Source of the DNA: Bradyrhizobium sp. SZCCT0148
GTDB taxonomy: Bacteria > Pseudomonadota > Alphaproteobacteria > Rhizobiales > Xanthobacteraceae
Assembly (NCBI RefSeq): GCF_018129985.1
Contig: NZ_JAFCKT010000007.1
Coordinates: forward strand, 62,001-126,000
Direction of reading: 5' to 3'
Length of the DNA: 64,000 bases
Of the stretch, positions 35,799 through 42,398 are shown piece after piece. The notes under the pieces were generated by a model that was not told the origin of the DNA, did not search any database, and saw only the letters and a program-made list of their open reading frames with translations. How positions within the stretch are numbered: the stretch's first letter is position 1; every line of letters begins with the position of its first letter. Both the position numbers and the translations under genes were made by a program.

Positions 35799-36743
35799 CT
35801 AGGCCTCGAGCACACTCTTCTTGCCCCAGAGGCCGCGCGCGCGGAACGTCACGACGACAACGAGCAGGATATACATCGACAACAGCGACCATTCGGACGC
35901 GTAGGCACCGGCAAGGCCGACGCAGAGTCCGACCAGCAATCCGGCCACGACGGCGCCCCAGAAACTTCCGACGCCGCCGAGCACGATCACCAGAAACGCG
36001 GGGATGACGGCATCGACGCCCATATGCGGGCGGATGCCCCAGATCGGCGCGACGATGATGCCCGCGATTGCAGCCAGCACGGTGCCGAAGACGAAGACCA
36101 GCAGCCGCAATCGCGACAGGTTGATGCCAAGAGCGCGGACGATTTCGCTGTCATGCGCACCGGCTTTCACGGTGGCGCCGAACGAGGTCTTCTCGATCAG
36201 CAGCCAGACCAGGCCGATGATTCCTGCCGCGATGCCCGCCGCGTAGAAGCGATAGGTCGACCAGATCAGATCACTGAAGATGAAGCCGCCATTGATGGCG
36301 GAGGGTACCTGGAGCACGTAGTCCCGCGTGCCCCAGACAAGGCGGATCATCTCCTCGATCACCATCGCAGCGCCGAACGTCAGGAGCAGACCATAAAGCG
36401 GGTCCTTGCCGTAGGTGCGGCGCATGCAGAACTCGATCAGCATGCCGACGAGGCCGACGATGACGGGCGCAATGATCAGCGTCGCGACGTAGCGCCAACC
36501 CAGTGGGAGCGTGAGCCATATCCTGGCAAGATCGGCCGGCAGTGGCGGACGCGGTCCGGTGAGCTGCATGGCGACATAGGCGCCGAGCGCGAACAACGAG
36601 CCATGGGCAAGATTGATCTGCTCCATCAGCCCGACGATGAGCATGAAGCCGAGCGCGATCAGCGCGAACAGCAGGCCGAGTGTGAGTCCGTTCAGGAGAT
36701 GCGGAAGGAGATCGAACAAGGTTTTGGCTTTCGCAACAGGCAT
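35799..36743 (-). CDS. livH: Branched-chain amino acid-type ABC transporter permease (LivH)
   Basis: 314 residues with about eight hydrophobic segments. NGLTLGLLFALIALGFMLIVGLM followed by NLAHGSLFALGAYVA is the LivH start, and ALGINLSRLRLLVFVFGTVLAAIAG is the coupling-loop region. Inner-membrane permease pairing with LivM. It follows the binding-protein gene by 83 nt. Confidence 0.92.
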   Translation of the reverse strand: MPVAKAKTLFDLLPHLLNGLTLGLLFALIALGFMLIVGLMEQINLAHGSLFALGAYVAMQLTGPRPPLPADLARIWLTLPLGWRYVATLIIAPVIVGLVGMLIEFCMRRTYGKDPLYGLLLTFGAAMVIEEMIRLVWGTRDYVLQVPSAINGGFIFSDLIWSTYRFYAAGIAAGIIGLVWLLIEKTSFGATVKAGAHDSEIVRALGINLSRLRLLVFVFGTVLAAIAGIIVAPIWGIRPHMGVDAVIPAFLVIVLGGVGSFWGAVVAGLLVGLCVGLAGAYASEWSLLSMYILLVVVVTFRARGLWGKKSVLEA

Positions 36744-36826
36744 TTCCGAACCCCGGGGCGCGGATGGCCCGGGCGAACGGCGCGCGAGGCAGCGCGCCGC
36801 TCGGTCTGCGACGTGACGCGCCGTCT

Positions 36827-38122
36827 CTAGGAATCGACGGTCGGTACCTGCTCATAAGGCGTGAGCTTGCACTTGCCGGGTGCGGCGTCGTCGGCGGCCG
36901 ATTTTGGCTCGGTCCAGCTGATGATCTCGAACAGGTCCGTATTGTCCGCCGGTTTGGCGTTTCGCCGCGCCAGATAGATCGTCTGCTGCATCTGGTGTGT
37001 CACGGGATCCATGTAGGCGTCGAAATGCTGCATGCGATCGGTGGCCGAGACCTTCAGGTTCTCGAGCTCTTTGATGATCTTGACGTTGTTGGTCGACCCC
37101 GCCCGCTCGATCGCGCGCAGCAATTCGCGCGTCGACATGTAGCCGTTGTAGGAGACGTTGCCCGGCACCGGGATCGGACCATCCTTGTTGGCCGCCTGCC
37201 ATTTCTTGACGAAGTCCGCGACGCCGGGCAGCTGCAGCTTGTGATACCAGGTGGTCCCGAACACGCCGAACAGGCTGTCGGGCGCGCCCCACACGTCGGG
37301 CCAGTCCTGCTGGTTGTTGATCCAGGCGGGCTTGCCGTCGAGCTTGAGCTGCGCCACCTGCTCGCGCAGCGCCTTGATGTCGTCTCCGCCGATTGCGGTT
37401 GCCACCACGTCGGGCTTCGCTTGCTGGATCTTCAGCAGATAAGCGGTGAAGTCGCGGGTGTTCTGCGGAACCAGGAGATTGTCGATGATCTTGCCGCCGG
37501 CCGCCTCGACCTGCGCCTTGGTCGCAGCCGACGTCGTGTGCCCCCAGACATAGTCGTTGGTCAGCAGCATCCAGTTCTTGCCGATGGAATCGACCGAGTT
37601 CTTGACCGAGGCCTTGGAGAAATTGGTGCCGTTGCCGTCCCAGACGAATTTGACGCGCGAGCAGTTCTCCCCCGCCTCGCTCGGCGCGGAGGAATTGGTG
37701 TTCATGTAGATCACGCCGTATTTGCTCGCGACCTGGGTGATCGCGTTGGCGACGCCGGAATGCAGCGCGCCGATCAGGATGGTACAGTCCTCGCGGGTGA
37801 TGAACCGCTCGGCGACACGGCTACCGGTTGCCGGCGTCGTCTCGGTGTCCGCGGTGATGAACGTCACCTGTCGCCCGAGCACGCCGCCTTTGGCGTTGAA
37901 CTCGTCGATCGCCATCTTGATGCCGCGGAAATCATCCTGGCCGCTGTTGCCATATTGACCGCTGGCATCGCAGGTCAGGCCAAGCTTGATCGGCTTGGCC
38001 GCGCCTTGGGCCCACGCGTAATTCTCTTTCCACGGCCCGAAGAAGCTGCCGGTGCCGCCGATGACACTGGCCATCAGGCTGCCCTTCAAAACGCTCCGCC
38101 GTGAGATCTGACGCCCTCTCAT
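36827..38122 (-). CDS. Substrate-binding protein of the LIV-type ABC importer, Tat-exported
   Basis: 431 residues. The N-terminus carries a twin-arginine motif (SRRSVLKG, residues 7-14) and a hydrophobic stretch, so it is probably exported folded by Tat. The mature protein is a type I periplasmic binding protein (Peripla_BP_6): IKLGLTCDASGQYGNSGQD, GVLGRQVTFITADTET and later VKKWQAANKDGPIPVPG. The ligand is not evident; the family covers amino acids, amides, urea and aromatic acids. First gene of the importer operon, divergent from the RpiR regulator with operator-like repeats between. Confidence 0.88.
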   Translation of the reverse strand: MRGRQISRRSVLKGSLMASVIGGTGSFFGPWKENYAWAQGAAKPIKLGLTCDASGQYGNSGQDDFRGIKMAIDEFNAKGGVLGRQVTFITADTETTPATGSRVAERFITREDCTILIGALHSGVANAITQVASKYGVIYMNTNSSAPSEAGENCSRVKFVWDGNGTNFSKASVKNSVDSIGKNWMLLTNDYVWGHTTSAATKAQVEAAGGKIIDNLLVPQNTRDFTAYLLKIQQAKPDVVATAIGGDDIKALREQVAQLKLDGKPAWINNQQDWPDVWGAPDSLFGVFGTTWYHKLQLPGVADFVKKWQAANKDGPIPVPGNVSYNGYMSTRELLRAIERAGSTNNVKIIKELENLKVSATDRMQHFDAYMDPVTHQMQQTIYLARRNAKPADNTDLFEIISWTEPKSAADDAAPGKCKLTPYEQVPTVDS

Positions 38123-38164
38123 CGTTTCCTCCCGTTTTCAAAGTCTTTTGCCTTTTTATGCGAT

Positions 38165-38210
38165 TAGAATATTCATTCCATTTATGTTGTAAAGTAGAAT
38201 ATTTGATCCA
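38165..38210. promoter_or_regulatory. Two 16-bp direct repeats in the divergent importer/rpiR promoter region
   Basis: TAGAATATTCATTCCA (38165-38180) and TAGAATATTTGATCCA (38195-38210) are spaced by 30 bp start to start, close to three helical turns. The first contains the palindrome GAATATTC. The 134-nt gap is much more AT-rich than the surroundings. Likely operator for the RpiR-type regulator encoded next to it. Confidence 0.6.
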
Positions 38211-38256
38211 AACGCTGAAATGCCGTTAAACAAGTGACCGACCTGGAGACCGACCT

Positions 38257-39090
38257 ATGAACAAGGCGTCCGGCGCCATGAGTTATGACGAGCTGCGCGG
38301 CGCGATCGCACAGCGTCACCGGGCGCTGTCCGGCCGGCTGCAGCAGATTGCCGAATTCGTGCTCGATCACCCGACCGACGTTGCGCTCGGCACCGTCGCC
38401 GAGGTGGCGCAACGCTCAGGTGTGCCGCCGTCGGCGATCGTTCGCTTCGCTCACGCGCTGGGCTTCGGCGGTTTCACCGAGATGCAGCAGGTGTTCCGCA
38501 CCCGCCTCGTCGCCGGCGTGGCGCCGAGTTACAAGGCACGGCTCGCCCGCATGAAAAGCGAGGAGAAGTCCGTTCTCGGCCGCCAGCCGGCGGCGGTGCT
38601 GTCGCGCTTCGTCTCGGAAGCGCAATCGTCGCTGGTGACGCTGAGCCAGTCCGTGCATGCGCGCGAGCTCGATGCGGCGACCGCTATCCTTGCCAAGGCG
38701 CGCGACATCTATCTGCTCGGCCTCGGCGGCTCGTTTCCGGTCGCGACCCACCTCGCCTATGTCTTGCGCAAGCTTGGACGTCGCGTCGTCCTGCTCGACG
38801 GCACCGGCGGCAGCATTCATGAGCAATCGCACGCAGCGACCGTGGACGACGCGCTCGTGGCGATCAGCTTCCGCAATTACTATCCGGATACGGCACGGCT
38901 ATTTCCGGAACTCGTCGCACGCGGCGTCCCCGCGATCTCCATCACCGACAGCCTGTTGAGCCCGATCGTCGAGGGCGCGCGCGTGGTGTTCGAGATTCAG
39001 GACATGCCGGAGCCGGCGCTGCGCACGCTGGTGGCACCGATGTGCCTGGTGCAGGCGATGGCGATCGGCCTCGACCTCGCAGCAGACTGA
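38257..39090 (+). CDS. MurR/RpiR-family transcriptional regulator
   Basis: 277 residues. The N-terminal RpiR helix-turn-helix domain (residues 8-85; LSGRLQQIAEFVLDHPTDVAL, TVAEVAQRSGVPPSAIVRFAHALGFGGF) is followed by a SIS domain from about residue 130 (IYLLGLGGSFPVATHLAYVL, then ISFRNYYPDTARL). RpiR regulators sense phosphorylated sugars or related metabolites through the SIS domain. It is divergent from the ABC importer and 22 nt upstream of the SDR gene; control of both is inferred. Confidence 0.9.
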   Translation: MNKASGAMSYDELRGAIAQRHRALSGRLQQIAEFVLDHPTDVALGTVAEVAQRSGVPPSAIVRFAHALGFGGFTEMQQVFRTRLVAGVAPSYKARLARMKSEEKSVLGRQPAAVLSRFVSEAQSSLVTLSQSVHARELDAATAILAKARDIYLLGLGGSFPVATHLAYVLRKLGRRVVLLDGTGGSIHEQSHAATVDDALVAISFRNYYPDTARLFPELVARGVPAISITDSLLSPIVEGARVVFEIQDMPEPALRTLVAPMCLVQAMAIGLDLAAD

Positions 39091-39112
39091 CCTTTCATAG
39101 CAGGAGAAGATC

Positions 39113-39937
39113 ATGGCATCGCATGACGGAACGAAAATTCTTGCCGGCAAGGTCGCGCTGGTGACCGGCGCAGGCCGCGGGCTCGGCCGCGCCTTTGCGG
39201 AGAAGCTCGCCGCGCTCGGCACTGATGTCGCCATCCACGGCATGCGCGAGAACGGGCCGGCGGAATATGGCGAGGGCACGACGCTGACCGCGGTTGCCGC
39301 AGAGATCGGCCAGCAATTTGGCGTGCGCAGTCAGCGGGTGCTTGGCGATCTCACCAAGGGCGAGGACATCGCGCGCGTGATCGCCGAGGCGGAGGCGGCG
39401 CTCGGCCCGATCGACATTCTCGTCCACAATGCCGGCGGCGATATCGCGGCAGCCGGCGGTAAGCCCGATCCCAACGACGCGGTCTACACCAAGGAGGCCG
39501 ATGTGCGTGCGGTGCTGGAGCGCAATCTGCTCTCGACCATCCTGACCTGCCAGGCGGTCGCGAAGGGAATGATGGAACGGAAACGCGGCCGGATCGTCAC
39601 GCTCGGCTCGGTCGCCGCGTTCAAGGGGCGCACCCAGGGTTCGATCTACGCGGTGTCGAAGGCCGGCGTGACCCACTACACGCGATGCCTTGCCGACCAG
39701 CTCCGCCCCTACGACATCGCCGTCAACTGCATCGCGCCCGGCGATACCCGCACCGGCCGCTTCCTCGGTACGCGCGCGGTGGATCCTGACCGGATGGTCG
39801 AGACCGGCACGCTCGACCGCATCGCCACCGTCGACGAGGTCGCCCGCGTCGTCGAGTTCTTTGCCGGCCCCATGGGCGCCTTCGTCTCCGGCCAGGTGCT
39901 GAGGATCGATGGCGGCGGGCAGTGCTGGCCGGGCTGA
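39113..39937 (+). CDS. SDR-family oxidoreductase
   Basis: 274 residues. VTGAGRGLGRAFAEKL is the cofactor loop, HNAGGDIAA the NNAG-equivalent, LGSVAAF the Ser region, YAVSKAG the Tyr-x3-Lys pair and APGDTRTGRF the later loop; GQVLRIDGGGQCWPG is the usual C-terminus. A 10-residue extra loop after GMRENGPAEYGEG suggests a substrate-specific lid. AGGAGA precedes the ATG. It probably forms an operon with the rpiR gene and acts on a product of the imported compound. Confidence 0.88.
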   Translation: MASHDGTKILAGKVALVTGAGRGLGRAFAEKLAALGTDVAIHGMRENGPAEYGEGTTLTAVAAEIGQQFGVRSQRVLGDLTKGEDIARVIAEAEAALGPIDILVHNAGGDIAAAGGKPDPNDAVYTKEADVRAVLERNLLSTILTCQAVAKGMMERKRGRIVTLGSVAAFKGRTQGSIYAVSKAGVTHYTRCLADQLRPYDIAVNCIAPGDTRTGRFLGTRAVDPDRMVETGTLDRIATVDEVARVVEFFAGPMGAFVSGQVLRIDGGGQCWPG

Positions 39938-39947
39938 GGCCGAAACG

Positions 39948-39975
39948 AAAAGGGCCGCTGCGAAGCGGCCCTTTC
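39948..39975. terminator. Bidirectional hairpin terminator
   Basis: An 11-bp stem AAAGGGCCGCT / AGCGGCCCTTT with a GCGA loop lies between the converging SDR and DUF2778 genes, with A- and T-rich ends on the two sides; the T-run is short (TTT). Confidence 0.7.
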
Positions 39976-39998
39976 AGATCATCTCGAATAGGCTGAGC

Positions 39999-41165
39999 TC
40001 ACTCCACCCGTGCCAGCACCGCGAGCTTGCGAATGCCCTTGTTCTTGTAGGCATCGAGGAACGCGTAATAGTCCTTGAAGGACACGCAGCCGTTGGAATC
40101 GCCGTTCGGCCCGAGCATGAACGTGTGTGCGAGCAGGCCGTCGCGGCCGTAGATCGCGCTCTCGCCGCCGATCGGGGTCAAGCGCAATGCGGGCACGCCG
40201 TGGAACAGCGCTTCGCGCGGCTTCAGCGTGTAGATGTGCGGTGGCGTCACGCCGCGCATGCGCGTGCGCTGGGAGCGCGGATCGTCGAGATTGGAGCCGA
40301 GGCCGGAATGCGCCTCGAGCTTGGTGCCGTCGGGCAGATACACCGTCTTGGCCGTGATATCGTAGACCGCGGTGTCCCGCTCATAAGGCGGCGCGCCGCC
40401 GAACATCGGGTTCTGTTCCTTCGGCGCGATGGACGCGGTCACGCTGGCATCGGCCGACGCATAGGCCAGCAGCCCGCCGGACGGCTCGCGCTTGCCCCAG
40501 AGTTTTTCGACCATCGACTGCCGCGGACCGGTGATCGACATCACCGCGGCCTTGGCGCGATCGGCGAACGACTTCTTGGCTTCGGGCGCCGGCACGATCT
40601 GCGCCGGATCGGCCGAGGCCAGCTGAATCTGGGCGTCCGGATCGCGCTTGGACTTGTCAGCCGTCTTGTCGGTCGCCTTCTCGGCCATCTTGGCCGGGGC
40701 CGACGGCTTCAGCGCTTCCGCGACCTTCGCGATCACGCTCTGCTTCGGCGCGTCCTTGGCCACGGCAACCTGGGTCGCCGGCGCCACGCTGGCGGCGTTC
40801 GATTCCACGCCTTGGGTCGCAGCCGCAGCGAAGCGCTCGTTGAACATCTCACGCGAGATCGGGGCGGCGACCTGCAGCCGGTCGGGCAGGAGCGCAAAAG
40901 CGTCCTTGATGGCGTCGCCGGCCTCGCGCAGCGCGACCTTGGGCGTACGCTTGAGCACCGGTGCGTCATAGCCGGTGCTGCCGACGGTCGGATAGACGCT
41001 CGCGCCAAAGACGTTGCTGTAGATGGTCCAGCCGGCGCCCATCACGACGCAGCCGATGGCCGCGGCGCCAAGCCAGTTGGTCGTCGTCATTTTCCGGGAA
41101 GAATTCCGCGAATTTCTCTTGGACTTCCGTGCCGCGTTACTCTGCGCAGCGATACTCGTACTCAT
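39999..41165 (-). CDS. Membrane-anchored DUF2778 (L,D-transpeptidase-like) protein
   Basis: 388 residues from ATG 41165. Residues 1-25 are basic (RKSKRNSRNSSRK), a membrane anchor follows (about 28-52, NWLGAAAIGCVVMGAGWTIY) and then an Ala/Lys-rich linker (to about 215). The C-terminal DUF2778 domain has VYDITAKTVYLPDGTKLEAHSG, His347 in HTFMLGPNG and Cys360 in SNGCVSF, matching the L,D-transpeptidase His/Cys pattern; DUF2778 is also the catalytic domain of the Tlde1 type of effector. Here, with an anchor and no type VI genes nearby, a periplasmic peptidoglycan-modifying role is more likely. CtrA-like boxes lie upstream. Confidence 0.85.
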   Translation of the reverse strand: MSTSIAAQSNAARKSKRNSRNSSRKMTTTNWLGAAAIGCVVMGAGWTIYSNVFGASVYPTVGSTGYDAPVLKRTPKVALREAGDAIKDAFALLPDRLQVAAPISREMFNERFAAAATQGVESNAASVAPATQVAVAKDAPKQSVIAKVAEALKPSAPAKMAEKATDKTADKSKRDPDAQIQLASADPAQIVPAPEAKKSFADRAKAAVMSITGPRQSMVEKLWGKREPSGGLLAYASADASVTASIAPKEQNPMFGGAPPYERDTAVYDITAKTVYLPDGTKLEAHSGLGSNLDDPRSQRTRMRGVTPPHIYTLKPREALFHGVPALRLTPIGGESAIYGRDGLLAHTFMLGPNGDSNGCVSFKDYYAFLDAYKNKGIRKLAVLARVE

Positions 41166-41259
41166 TCGCCTTGCGTCCAGGACGGTGTCACTCAGTCCCC
41201 CTTCAAAGTGCCGCTGGTCACGATCCGGGAACAGCATTTCGCAGAGGGTCGGAGCGTCA

Positions 41260-41290
41260 TTAAGGCGACTTTTAGTTAAATGCGGATTAA
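41260..41290. promoter_or_regulatory. CtrA-like binding sites
   Basis: TTAA-N7-TTAA at 41276-41290 is an exact match to the CtrA full-site consensus, and TTAA-N7-TTTA at 41260-41274 is a near match immediately beside it. They are 95-125 nt upstream of the DUF2778 start codon. Confidence 0.5.
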
Positions 41291-41689
41291 GTTCGGGCGG
41301 ATCTGAGGCAATTGGCCAAGTCGTCCCATTTCGAGAAAAAAGCCCGCGGAACTACGGACTTAGTCGGGTCTGTTAACCATAATTCTCGGCCGGATCGGCG
41401 CAGCAGGCTGGCTCCTCCGGACACCTCTCTAGGGCCACCCAACCAAGTCGTTTTCGTGGCCTTCGATGCCCGCAAGATAGCGGTGGAGCATTGCGCGAGG
41501 CTGGTGCACTGGCCTTCCCGACGGGGCGCGAGTGACGCAAGCAAGGCCGGCAAGGTCAGGCGCAACACACAGCGCGTTCGGACGGTCACGCACTCGCGCC
41601 CCTGACCGAAAGTTGATCGCACCTCTCTGGAAAAGGGCGGGCTGAGAAAATAGCTGGTGGAGCGGCACTTTTCAGCAGCCTCTGCGTGT

Positions 41690-41705
41690 GATACGGTGCC
41701 GTATC
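41690..41705. promoter_or_regulatory. 16-bp palindrome upstream of the FecR-domain gene
   Basis: GATACGG-TG-CCGTATC has perfect 7-bp arms and lies 43 nt before the start codon at 41749. It may be an operator or part of a promoter region; the binding protein is unknown. Confidence 0.4.
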
Positions 41706-41748
41706 AACATCGCCTTGAATTGTGCCGGGCATGCAAACGGAGGCTGGC

Positions 41749-42267
41749 ATGAGAAGGTTCGCGCGCGTCGGATATTTTGCTCTGGCGTGGTCGTCGTTGA
41801 TGGGATTCGCAGCCGCGCAGCCTGCCAATGCAGCTTGCACATCGTCGGCCTCGGCCGCGGGCACGAAAACCTGGCGCTGCGACAACGGCATCACCATCGT
41901 CGCGGAAAGCGGTGCCAGATTTGAACTAAAGGACGCCAACCGCGACGGACATATTGACTCGGTCGAGTTGAGCAGCAAAGCCCTGCTGGTCGAAGTGCCC
42001 AGGAAGCCCGGCGGCAATCCGTTCAAGGTGCTGACGCCGCAGGCGATTGCCGCGGTGCGCGGCACCCGTTGGGCCGTCGATGTGGCTGAGGCCAAGACCT
42101 CGGTCTTCGTCGCCGACGGTCGTGTCGGCGTCACCCGCAGGGCACGTGGGCGCGGCGTCGTTCTGGGCCCCGGCGAAGGCGTCGACGTGGAAGTGACCGG
42201 GCCCTTGACGGTGAAGCAGTGGGGCCAGCCGCGCATCGACGCCCTCATGGCAAGACTTGGCCAATAG
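41749..42267 (+). CDS. Secreted FecR-domain protein with an EF-hand-like loop
   Basis: 172 residues from ATG 41749 (GGAGG 5 nt upstream). A signal peptide covers residues 1-29 (cleavage after ANA). The FecR beta domain runs from about 45 to 155: GITIVAESGARFELK, VLTPQAIAAVRGTRWAVDV and TSVFVADGRVGVTR, with LGPGEGVDV. Between the first strands, residues 62-73 (DANRDGHIDSVE) fit the 12-residue EF-hand calcium loop with Asp, Asn, Asp, Asp and Glu at positions 1, 3, 5, 9 and 12. The last codons fall inside a 14-bp tandem repeat array. The downstream gene is a CHASE2 cyclase, so a periplasmic sensor-partner role is plausible. Confidence 0.82.
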   Translation: MRRFARVGYFALAWSSLMGFAAAQPANAACTSSASAAGTKTWRCDNGITIVAESGARFELKDANRDGHIDSVELSSKALLVEVPRKPGGNPFKVLTPQAIAAVRGTRWAVDVAEAKTSVFVADGRVGVTRRARGRGVVLGPGEGVDVEVTGPLTVKQWGQPRIDALMARLGQ

Positions 42268-42360
42268 GACTTGGCCAATAGGACTTGGTCGATTGGACTT
42301 GATCGATTGGACTTGGCCAACACGGCTTGGTCGATAGGGCTTGGTCGATAGACCTCGGCC
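42256..42360 (+). repeat. 14-bp tandem repeat array, about seven copies
   Basis: The unit is CTTGGCCAATAGGA, starting at 42256, 42270, 42284, 42298, 42312, 42326 and 42340; units 1 and 2 are identical and units 3-7 vary (CTTGGTCGATTGGA and similar), with a partial CTCGGCC at the end. The first unit encodes the last residues and TAG stop of the FecR gene; the last ends 39 nt before the cyclase start. Confidence 0.9.
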
Positions 42361-42398
42361 CGCAGACCCCGAAGAAAAGACGATTGCAGTACGACATA

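Larger units (their letters stand above)
41166..41748. other. Long intergenic region between DUF2778 and FecR-domain genes
   Basis: 583 nt with no supported gene; open frames inside it (for example 41312-41605 on the plus strand) lack a ribosome site and show no recognisable protein. It holds CtrA-like boxes at 41260-41290 and a 16-bp palindrome at 41690. It must contain both divergent promoters. Confidence 0.55.

Noticed and set aside
36764..38104. 446-codon plus-strand open frame opposite the substrate-binding protein gene
   Set aside because: The minus-strand protein has a Tat signal and a clear binding-protein fold; the plus-strand frame has no family resemblance.
39999..41165. DUF2778 protein as a type VI toxin (Tlde1-like)
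   Set aside because: It has a membrane anchor and a long linker, and no immunity gene or type VI component lies nearby.
41312..41605. 97-codon plus-strand frame in the 583-nt gap
   Set aside because: No ribosome site, no recognisable protein, unusual composition for this genome; left as intergenic.
42256..42360. The 14-bp repeats as a CRISPR-like array
   Set aside because: Units are contiguous with no spacers and no cas genes are present.
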